This document shows positions 1 to 8,300 of a DNA stretch of 20,771 bases, one piece after another. The position numbers were made by a program, and so were the translations under genes. The notes beneath the pieces were generated by a model, which saw only the letters and a program-made list of their open reading frames with translations, did no database searches and had not been told where the DNA came from. Within the stretch, counting starts at the first letter, position 1. Each line of letters begins with the position of its first letter. Source of the DNA: RSA11 sp965652565 (GTDB taxonomy: Bacteria > Actinomycetota > Thermoleophilia > Solirubrobacterales > 70-9); NCBI GenBank assembly GCA_965652565.1, contig CBFGWL010000055.1, positions 1 through 20,771 of the forward strand. Direction: 5' to 3'.

Positions 1-3000
1 GCAAGGTCCTGCGCATCAAGCCGCTCGACGACATCCCGGCCGACGCCGAGCCGGGGCTCGGGAGCACCTACGACGTGCCCGACGGCAACATGTTCGAGCC
101 CGGCACGCCGAACGCCCGTCCGGAGATCTACGCGATGGGCTTCCGGCAGCCGTTCACGCTGCACACTGACCCGGAGAACCCGGGCGTCGTGGGCGTGGGC
201 GAGTACTGCCACGACAACGGCTCGGACGTCGCCCAGCGCTCGCCGGCCGGCATCTGCGAGTGGAACCTGCTGAACAAGCCCGCGTTCCACGGCTGGCCGT
301 ACTGCATGGGCCCCAACACGCCCGCGCACTCGTCGGCGCGCTGGGACTACCAGGCGAACCAGGCAGTCGGCGGCAAGTACGACTGCTCGGCCGAGTCCAT
401 CCCGGCCGACCTCGACTGGGCGCCCGCCGGCCAGGAGAACCCCGGCCCGCGCAACCCCGGTCGCGCCAACATCCCGGGCCCGGCTGAGCCCGCGACGATC
501 TGGAAGAAGATCGGCGGCGCCAACCAGCACAACCAGCTGGACTTCGGCAACCTGAACGCCGGCGGCAACCAGCCGCTCGCCGGGCCGATCTATCGCTGGG
601 ATCCGGACCGCCCGCAGGGCGCCTTCCCGGCGTACTACGACGGCTCGTGGCTGATCCACAACCGCGGCTCGAGCGACGGCTTCTGGAAGGAGGTCACGCA
701 GCGCTCCGACCAGCCGGGCGAGATGCTGCGCATGCAGGACTGGCTGCCGGCCAACCAGTTCGGCGGCGGCGCGGGTGACCAGAACGGCCTCGCGATCGGC
801 ACGCGCTTCGGCCCCGACGGCGCGCTCTACATCGCGCGCTACGCCGTGGGTTGCTGCCGCAACAACACCAACCCCGGCCAGCAGACCCAGATCGTCAAGG
901 TCGAGTTCAACGTCCAGGACGTCTGCGAGACCGACGAGCAGGCCCCGAACACGAGCCACACGCTCGACGGCCTGCAGCGCCCGGACGAGCCCGACAACTA
1001 CATCAACGGCGCCACGCTCACCCTGAAGGCGACCGACGTCGGCTGCGCCGGCGTGGACCGCATCGAGTGGCGTGAGGTCGGCGATGAGGAGTGGCAGGAG
1101 TACTCGGGCCCGATCGAGTTCAACGACGAGGGCGAGTACGAGATCGAGTACCGCGCCATCGACGACATGGACAACGCCTCGGAGCCGAAGACGGTCGCCT
1201 TCAGCGTCGAGATCATCGAGGACGAGGACGCCCCGACCGTCGAGGCCGAGCTCTCGGGCGCGGTCGATCAGCGCGGCTTCTACGTGGGCGGCGCTGAGCT
1301 CACCCTGACCGCCGACGACGGGCCGCTGGGCTCGGGCGTCGAGTCCATCGAGTACCGCGTGAACGGCGGCGACTGGGAGACCTACGACGGCCCGGTCAGC
1401 TTCAACAACGCGGGCAACTACACGGTCGACTACCGCGCGACCGACGTGACGCAGAACACGTCGGAGCCGGAGACGGTGCAGTTCCGCGTCATCAACGGCC
1501 AGGGCTGCGTCTCGCAACTCGGCGGCGATGAGTTCGACGGCGACGAGATCGGCGCCCAGTGGCAGCGCCACACCCGCAACGGCGGCACCCCGACGGAGGG
1601 GCCGCTCGCGCCGAAGCTCGAGAACGGCAAGCTCATCATCCCCACGCACGAGCAGGAGCTCGACTCCGACGCGACCGGTCCGGTCAACTTCCTCGGCCTG
1701 GACCTCCCGTCGCTCGGCGAGGAGTGGGAGGTTGAGACCCAGTTCACCGTCGAGCACACCGGCGGCTGGCAGCACGTCGGCCTGATGGTGTGGCAGGCGG
1801 ACAACAACCTCTTCCGCTCGACGATCACGCACCGCAACGACACGGGCGAGATCTACGTCGAGCAGTCGAAGGACAACCCGACGAACGCGGAGGGCTCGCG
1901 CCAGACGAGCGCTTGGCCGCCGCTCGTGGTCTCGCCCGAGCCGCAGCCGATCACGATCAAGATGCGCTACGCGCGGGCCGCCGGCTCGGACACCGTCGAG
2001 TCGCAGTACCAGATCGTCGCGCCGCAGAACCTGGCCAACGACGACTGGGTCGACTTCCCGAGCATCACGGGCGGTCTGGCGCTGAACACGGATCCGCGCC
2101 GCGACTCCGAGGGGTCGCTCGTCGGGATCCTGTCGGCCGGCAGCCACGCCGCGGGCACGTCCTCGCCGAGCCCCGGCACCGTGGAGGTGGACTACTTCCG
2201 CGTGAGCGGCGACGAGATGATCTGCGAGGAGGACGCGCCGACCACGACCGCGTCGCTCGATCCGGCCGAGCCGGGCCCGGGCGGCACGTACGAGGGGCCG
2301 GTGAAGGTCAACCTCTCCGCCGCTGACGGCGAGGAGGACGCGTCCGGCGTCGCCACCACCGAGTACCGCATCAACAAGAACGGCGAGAACGGTGAGTGGC
2401 AGGTGCGCGAGAACGAGGCGGGCGATGAGCCCTTCGAGAGCTCGTTCACCGTCGCCGGCAGCGGTGATTACGAGGTCGAGTTCCGCTCGACCGACCACGC
2501 GGGCAACGAGGAGGAGCTCCAGTCCGTGGAGTTCTCGATCGAGGCCGGTGGCTGCGTGCCGATGCGCTCGGATGAGTTCGACGGCTCGAGCCTCAACACG
2601 AACCGCTGGTCCTTCCGTCACCCGACCACGCCCGAGAACGGCGCCGGCGCCCCGTCGGTGAGCGACGGCAAGCTCCAGTTCCCGCTGGGCTCCTGGTCGC
2701 TCGACACGGACCGGCCCGGCCCGATCGCGTTCCTCGGTCAGCCGCTGCCCGAGGACGACTTCGAGCTGACGGCGCAGATCACGGCTCCGGACCTCGCCTC
2801 GGACGAGGGGTCCACCGGCCATCTGTTCTACGCCCAGGTCGGCTTCAAGCTGTTCCAGACGGACGACGACTGGGTGAAGGTGTCGCACACCCGCAACGCC
2901 GACGGCAACGCGCCTGGCACGTTGCCCACCTACTTCGAGATGGCGACCGAGGACGGCGGCACGCGCGTGCTCGGCGACCGCGTCAACAACGGGAACGGCA

Positions 3001-5222
3001 ACCTGCCCACGTGGTGGGTGCGGATCACCCGCGAGGGCGATCAGCTGAGCGCGGACGTCTCGCTCACCGATCCCGATGAGGGTGCGAACTGGATGCCGCT
3101 CACGTTCAACAACGGCAGCACCACCTCGGTCAACCTGAACTCGATCTTCGATCCGGCGGACGGCCCGGTCTACATCGGCCCGTTCGGCGGCAGCGGCACG
3201 AGCGTCGCTGAGTTCGAGTACATCCGGTTCACGCCGGACGAGGAGGAGTGCACGTCACCGTGCGTCTACTCCGACGAGTTCGACGCGGGCGCGATCGACA
3301 CGAACAAGTGGCAGATCGTGCGCACGCCGGATGGCTATGACGCCAGGCAGGAGGACGGCCACCTGGTGCTGCCCGTCGCCCACGGCGACATCCATCAGGC
3401 CAACACCGGCCCGATCAGCTTCGTCGGCCAGCCGATCCCGGACGGCCCGTTCGAGGTGACGACCGCGATCACGATGGAGCACACCAACCAGTGGCAGCAC
3501 GCGGGCATCAAGATCTGGAAGGACGACGACAACTACTCGAAGCTGTCGTGGACGAGGAACAGCACGAACCGCTTCCTCGAGTTCCAGACCGAGCAGAACG
3601 GCTCGCGCCAGTGGCACGGGGACAACATCCAGGACCCGGGCAACTGGCCGAACACCATGTACCTGAAGCTCACGAGCGACGGGTCGACGATGCGCGGCTA
3701 CTTCTCCACCGACGGTGAGAACTGGACCGAGATGAACGGCTCCCGCGCCGTCTGGTGGGACGACACCGCGTACATCGGCCTCAACGCCCAGGGCGACGAG
3801 GGCTCGAACGACATCGAAGCGGCGTTCGACTTCTTCCGAGTCGAGCCGGACGACTGCGACGGTGGCCCGGGCGAGGACGACACGGTGGCGCCGACCACCA
3901 CGATCCAGCTCACGCCGCCCCCGAACACCGACGGCGAGTACGAGGCGCCCGTGACGGCGACCCTCACCGCCACGGACAACGAGGGTGGCTCGGGCGTCGC
4001 GTCGACCGAGTACCGCATCGACGGCGGCGAGTGGACCACGTACAACCCGCTGAGCCCGCCGACGATCACGGAGCCGGGCGAGCACACCATCGAGGCGCGC
4101 TCGACCGACAACGCGGGCAACGTCGAGGATCCGCCGGCGTCGGTGACGTTCACGATCGCCGAGGACGACCCGGGCTCCGAGGACACGACCCCGCCGATCA
4201 CCACGGCGTCGCTCGATCCGGCCGAGCCGGGCCCCGGCGGCACCTACAACGACTCCGTGACGGTCAACCTCTCGGCGACAGATCCGGGCGGTGACGGCGG
4301 CGGCGAGGAGCCGCAGACCCACGAGGTCATCGGCGGTGGCTTCGACTGGGATCCGGCCGAGCTCGAGATCAACCAGGGCGATTCCGTCCGCTGGGACTGG
4401 AGCAGCGGTGCTCACGACCTGTGCATCGGCCCGACGCCTCTGCCCGAGAACACTCCCTTCGGCGAGTGCGTCGACGGGTACGAGTTCTACGGCTCGAGCA
4501 CGATCCCGCCGGGCGAGCCCGGCCACGCCACCGAGGCGACCGTGCAGTTCAACGAGCCGGGCGAGTACGGCTACTACTGCTCGGTCCACTACCCGAGCAT
4601 GTCGGGCACGCTTACCGTGAACCCGTCCTCGGGCGGCGGCGGCGATGACCTCGGCCCGGCCAGCGGCGTCGCGAAGACGGAGTACCGCATCGACGGTGCC
4701 GACTGGCAGGAGAACGAGAACGACGCGGGTGACGACCCGTTCGAGACCAGCTTCATGGTCTCGGGCGAGGGCGAGCACACCGTCGAGTTCCGCTCCACCG
4801 ACGAGGCCGGCAACGTCGAAGAGACCAAGTCGGTCGAGTTCACGATCGCCGAGGAGGGCGAGGAGCCCACGGGCGAGCCGGCGCTGGCGATCAAGGTCAA
4901 CCCGAAGAAGAAGACCGTGCGCAAGAAGGCCAAGAAGGTCGGCTTCCGACTGCGCGTCAACAACACGGGTGACCTGGCCGCCGCCGGCGTGCGCGTCTGC
5001 GCCAAGGCGCCCAAGAAGAAGATCCGGATCCTGAGCGGCAACAAGAAGGGTTGCCAGCAGATCGGCCAGCTCGCGGCCGGGAAGAAGAGCCCCAAGCTCG
5101 CCTTCCAGGTCAAGCCGAAGAAGAAGGCCGTCGGCAAGAAGACCCGGATCAAGTTCATCGTCAACGCGAAGAACGGCGATCGCCAGGTCGCGGTCGTGAA
5201 CCTCAAGGTTCGCAAGAAGTAA
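1..5222 (+). CDS. Giant secreted PQQ-type sugar dehydrogenase with Ig-like, ConA-like and nested cupredoxin domains (5' truncated)
   Basis: The frame is already open at the window edge (first full codon at base 3, reading KVLRIKPLDD), so the GTG at 75 is internal. The last gene has the same motif at residue 550, so roughly 550 N-terminal residues (signal peptide, ThuA, first half of the propeller) probably lie upstream. Using window residues (1 = base 3): glucose/sorbosone dehydrogenase propeller end 1-305 (GFRQPF at 46-51); Ig-like modules 310-405, 406-500, 746-848 and 1295-1390; concanavalin-like (DUF1349/GH43_C2-type) modules 501-742, 850-1082 and 1085-1290; a fifth Ig-like module split by a cupredoxin at about 1438-1543 (copper ligands His1471, Cys1526, His1529, Met1533); Lys-rich tail 1626-1739 with two Cys. 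Expected role: secreted, PQQ-dependent oxidation of a sugar or glycan end, with electrons possibly passed to the copper domain. The substrate is unknown. The propeller is divergent (GEYCHD where the paralogue has GEYGPD). Confidence 0.88.
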   Translation, partial: KVLRIKPLDDIPADAEPGLGSTYDVPDGNMFEPGTPNARPEIYAMGFRQPFTLHTDPENPGVVGVGEYCHDNGSDVAQRSPAGICEWNLLNKPAFHGWPYCMGPNTPAHSSARWDYQANQAVGGKYDCSAESIPADLDWAPAGQENPGPRNPGRANIPGPAEPATIWKKIGGANQHNQLDFGNLNAGGNQPLAGPIYRWDPDRPQGAFPAYYDGSWLIHNRGSSDGFWKEVTQRSDQPGEMLRMQDWLPANQFGGGAGDQNGLAIGTRFGPDGALYIARYAVGCCRNNTNPGQQTQIVKVEFNVQDVCETDEQAPNTSHTLDGLQRPDEPDNYINGATLTLKATDVGCAGVDRIEWREVGDEEWQEYSGPIEFNDEGEYEIEYRAIDDMDNASEPKTVAFSVEIIEDEDAPTVEAELSGAVDQRGFYVGGAELTLTADDGPLGSGVESIEYRVNGGDWETYDGPVSFNNAGNYTVDYRATDVTQNTSEPETVQFRVINGQGCVSQLGGDEFDGDEIGAQWQRHTRNGGTPTEGPLAPKLENGKLIIPTHEQELDSDATGPVNFLGLDLPSLGEEWEVETQFTVEHTGGWQHVGLMVWQADNNLFRSTITHRNDTGEIYVEQSKDNPTNAEGSRQTSAWPPLVVSPEPQPITIKMRYARAAGSDTVESQYQIVAPQNLANDDWVDFPSITGGLALNTDPRRDSEGSLVGILSAGSHAAGTSSPSPGTVEVDYFRVSGDEMICEEDAPTTTASLDPAEPGPGGTYEGPVKVNLSAADGEEDASGVATTEYRINKNGENGEWQVRENEAGDEPFESSFTVAGSGDYEVEFRSTDHAGNEEELQSVEFSIEAGGCVPMRSDEFDGSSLNTNRWSFRHPTTPENGAGAPSVSDGKLQFPLGSWSLDTDRPGPIAFLGQPLPEDDFELTAQITAPDLASDEGSTGHLFYAQVGFKLFQTDDDWVKVSHTRNADGNAPGTLPTYFEMATEDGGTRVLGDRVNNGNGNLPTWWVRITREGDQLSADVSLTDPDEGANWMPLTFNNGSTTSVNLNSIFDPADGPVYIGPFGGSGTSVAEFEYIRFTPDEEECTSPCVYSDEFDAGAIDTNKWQIVRTPDGYDARQEDGHLVLPVAHGDIHQANTGPISFVGQPIPDGPFEVTTAITMEHTNQWQHAGIKIWKDDDNYSKLSWTRNSTNRFLEFQTEQNGSRQWHGDNIQDPGNWPNTMYLKLTSDGSTMRGYFSTDGENWTEMNGSRAVWWDDTAYIGLNAQGDEGSNDIEAAFDFFRVEPDDCDGGPGEDDTVAPTTTIQLTPPPNTDGEYEAPVTATLTATDNEGGSGVASTEYRIDGGEWTTYNPLSPPTITEPGEHTIEARSTDNAGNVEDPPASVTFTIAEDDPGSEDTTPPITTASLDPAEPGPGGTYNDSVTVNLSATDPGGDGGGEEPQTHEVIGGGFDWDPAELEINQGDSVRWDWSSGAHDLCIGPTPLPENTPFGECVDGYEFYGSSTIPPGEPGHATEATVQFNEPGEYGYYCSVHYPSMSGTLTVNPSSGGGGDDLGPASGVAKTEYRIDGADWQENENDAGDDPFETSFMVSGEGEHTVEFRSTDEAGNVEETKSVEFTIAEEGEEPTGEPALAIKVNPKKKTVRKKAKKVGFRLRVNNTGDLAAAGVRVCAKAPKKKIRILSGNKKGCQQIGQLAAGKKSPKLAFQVKPKKKAVGKKTRIKFIVNAKNGDRQVAVVNLKVRKK
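84..121 (+). repeat. 38-base exact match to bases 20717-20754 (paralogous gene segment)
   Basis: The segment coding for GNMFEPGTPNARP is identical over 38 bases in the truncated first gene and in the last gene. After one mismatch another 16 bases match up to the window end. The flanking coding sequence on the other side is clearly diverged at the DNA level, so this is homologous coding sequence between paralogues and not a mobile element. Confidence 0.8.
2250..2278 (+). repeat. 29-base exact internal repeat, copy 1 (Ig-like module start)
   Basis: These bases encode ASLDPAEPGP at the first strand of the third Ig-like module and are identical to bases 4206-4234 in the fifth, split module of the same gene. 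The same peptide, with more diverged DNA, recurs near 13860 in the GH43 gene. This fits module duplication and shuffling. Confidence 0.75.
4206..4234 (+). repeat. 29-base exact internal repeat, copy 2 (Ig-like module start)
   Basis: This copy matches 2250-2278 and begins the Ig-like module that is interrupted by the cupredoxin domain. The similarity continues less exactly downstream (SVTVNLSATD against PVKVNLSAAD at the protein level), which shows that the host module is an ordinary member of the repeat family. Confidence 0.75.
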
Positions 5223-5256
5223 GCGACCCGCAACTACGCGGATGCTGATGAGCGCG

Positions 5257-5280
5257 GGGCGGTCCCAGAGGGCCGCCCCG
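5257..5280 (+). terminator. GC-rich hairpin after the first gene, probable terminator
   Basis: GGGGCGG (5257-5263), a bulged T and CCC (5265-5267) pair with GGG (5271-5273) and CCGCCCC (5274-5280) around an AGA loop. This gives a 10-bp stem with one bulge, 34 bases after the TAA at 5220-5222 and 35 bases before the next start. No T-run follows, which is common for high-GC actinobacteria. It probably separates the first gene from the downstream operon, though it could also act as a leader attenuator. Confidence 0.65.
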
Positions 5281-5305
5281 CTGCTCGCCCTAGCCGAGAA
5301 GCCTC

Positions 5306-5311
5306 AGGAGG
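5306..5311 (+). promoter_or_regulatory. Ribosome binding site AGGAGG for the GTG start at 5316
   Basis: A perfect AGGAGG lies 4 bases before GTG 5316. It decides the start: the ATG at 5314 runs straight into a stop (ATG TGT CGG TAG), whereas GTG opens a frame with a good signal peptide. The 4-base spacing is short but usable. Confidence 0.75.
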
Positions 5312-5315
5312 AGAT

Positions 5316-8300
5316 GTGTCGGTAGCCCAACGTTCGATCGGTGTCGGAGCCGCGGCGGTCGCCGCGCTTGCAGCTTGTCTCGGTCTCATGCTCTGCATGC
5401 TCGGGAGCGCTCAGCCCGCGCACGCGCAGGAAGCCGAGGCCAAGGTCTTGATCTTCTCGGGCACCACGGGCTACCGCCACTCCGGGGGCAGCGGGCAGAC
5501 GCAGGAGGCGATCCAGCCGGACGTCGTCCAGCTCATCCAGGACCAGCTCGCCGACGCCGGCATCGAGAGCGACTACCACTCCTGTAACGGGACGGGCACC
5601 GGCGGCGGCGCCCTGCCCGGCTGCCGCAACGCGCAGGCCGGCGTGCCCGCCGTCTTCACCGAGGAGAACCTCGCCCAGTACGACGCGATCTTCTTCTGGC
5701 AGGCCTCCTCGCAGTTCCGCGGCCAGCCGAACACCGGCCCCCTCTTCAACGCCGCTGAGCAGCAGCTCATCGAGGACTTCGCCAACAACGGCGGCGGCAT
5801 CGCGGCCATGCACGCCTCGGTGACGATGTCCGCGGGCGACGTGACCTGGCCCTGGTGGGACGCGCCCGGCGACACCGCCGTCGGCGCGCTCATGCCCGGC
5901 CACTCGGCCACCGACATCAACAACGTCGCCACCGTGCAGGTCTCCGACCGCCACCACCCGTCGACCAAGGACCTGCCCGACGAGTTCGAGCTCGGCGACG
6001 AGCACTACACGTTCTCGTCGAACCCGCGCGGCACCCACCACATTCTCGCGACCCTCGACGAGGAGACCTACGACGTCGGCAACGGCGTCACCCGCATGGG
6101 CGCCGACCACCCGATCGCCTGGTGCCGCATGTACGAGGGCGCCCGCATCTGGACCTCGAGCTTCGGCCACTTCGCCGCCACCTACCGCGAGAACGGCGGC
6201 GACAACAACCTGATGAAGCACCTGATCGGCGGCGTCAAGTGGGTCGCCGGCGTCGAGGGCCGCGACTCCGACTGCGGCGGCACCGTGTGGACGAACTTCA
6301 CGCGCACCGTGCTCGAGACCGACCTGCAGGGCGCGATCGGCATGGACATCGCCGAGGACGGCAAGGTCTACTGGACCGAGATCGGCGTGCAGGGGATCAA
6401 CTCCGAGGGCCGCCTGCGCATGTGGGACCCGGAGACGGACGAGACCCAGACGCTGCTCACGATCCCCACGCGCGCCGACTACCCCTCGTCGAACGGCGGC
6501 GTGCTGGGCATGGCGCTCGACCCCGACTTCGCCGAGAACCGGCGCCTCTACATCTACTACTCGCCGCGCGTCGCCGAGGAGGACTCGAACTGCGCCCCGA
6601 AGGCCCCCAACTGCGTGGCCAACAACACGTGGATCATGGGCCACAACGTCGTCAGCCGGTTCACGCTGAACGCCGAGGGCGATGAGGTCGTGCCGGGCTC
6701 CGAGCAGGAGATCCTGCGCGTGCCGAGTGTGAAGGTCGGCAACAACAACAACGACGGCACGGGACAGAGCACCTACGGCGCCCACCTCGGCGGCGGCAGC
6801 CTGAGCTTCGACTCCGAGGGCAACCTCTACCTGGGCACGGGCGACGACGTCGACCCGTTCATGGGCAGCGGTCACAACTACGCGCCGATCGACGGCCGCT
6901 TCCCGGAGCGCTACGACGCGCGCAACACCTCGGCCAACACGAACGACCTGCGCGGCAAGATCCTGCGGATCAAGCCGCTGTCGGACGCGTCGGGCGAGCC
7001 CGGCGCGGGCACGACGTACGAGATCCCCGAAGGCAACATGTTCGAGCCGGGGACCGACAGGACGAAGCCCGAGATCTACGCGATGGGCTTCCGCAACCCG
7101 TTCACCGTGCACGCCGACCCGAACGACCCGGGCACGGTCGTCGTCGGTGAGTACGGGCCCGACGCGGGCAGCGACAGCGCCACCTACGGACCGGCCGGCG
7201 TGATCGAGTGGGACCGCGTCGACGAGCCCGGCTTCTACGGCTGGCCGCTCTGCGTGGGCGACAACGCCACCAACCGCAGCTACTTCAAGTACGACTTCGC
7301 CACGAACCAACAGGGCGAGCGCTACGACTGCTCGGCGGCGCAGATCCCGAACGACTCACCGAACAATTCGGGCCTGGAGAACATCCCCGGCCCGGCGGTG
7401 GGCGCCGACGTGTGGGCGAAGCACGGCGGCGGCACCCCGGCGCGCTTCGGCATCCCGGGCACCGCGAACGAGGCCGCGACCGGCCCGGTCTACCGGTTCG
7501 ACCCGGATAACCCGTCCGAGACCAAGTGGCCGCGCTACTTCGACGGCTCCTGGCTGATCTTCAACCGCGCCTCGAACTGGTGGCGCGAGGTCCGCGTGAA
7601 GGACGACGGCTCGGAGATCCTGCGGGTCAACGAGCTCTTCCCGGCCAACCAGTTCGGCAACCCGGCGCACAACTACGTGATCCCCACGCGCTTTGGACCC
7701 GACGGGGCGCTGTATCTGATCACCTGGAGCGGGGGCTGCTGCCGCTCGAGCCTGCCCGGCATCGGCGTCGGCCAGCTGATGCGCATCGACTTCATCGGCG
7801 ACCAGGACGACGTGACGCCGCCGGTCGTGACCGCCAGCCTGAGCGGCTACGAGGTCGAGGACGGCGTCTACGCGAACCGCGCGACCCTGCGCCTCGAGGC
7901 CACCGACACCTCCGGGATCGACTCGATCGAGTACCGCGTGAACGGCGGCGAGTGGACGGAGTACACGGGGCCCGTCGTCTTCGACGAGGAGGGCAACTAC
8001 ACCGTCGACTACCGCGCCACGGACAACTCGGAGAACTCGAACACCTCCGAGGTGCAGACGCTCGAGTTCAGCGTGTTCATCAACCCGGCCTGCGTGCCGC
8101 AGCACTCGGACGAGTTCGACGGCTCCGCGCTGGATGAGCGCTGGAGCTTCCGCCACCCGACCACGCCCGCGAACGGCGCCGGCGCGCCGAGCGTGAGCGG
8201 CGGGGCGCTCAACCTGCCGCTGGGCAGCTACTCGGTCGACCTCGAGCGGCCCGGCCCGATCGGCTTCATCGGCCAGCCCCTGCCCGAGGACGACTTCGTC

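Noticed and set aside
75..77. GTG as the start of the first gene
   Set aside because: The frame is open upstream to the window edge and the upstream residues match the paralogues, so this Val is internal.
2250..4234. The internal 29-base direct repeats as insertion-sequence ends or transposon target duplications
   Set aside because: Both copies lie in frame at equivalent positions of homologous Ig-like modules, and the sequence between them is intact domain-coding sequence.
3255..4778. Long antisense open frame (about 500 codons) opposite the first gene
   Set aside because: Its composition is Arg/Val/Ala/Leu-rich without motifs, as expected from the complement of GC-rich codons, whereas the + frame encodes clear domains throughout.
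5314..5325. ATG at 5314 as the start of the second gene
   Set aside because: It reaches a stop after three codons; GTG at 5316 is the working start.
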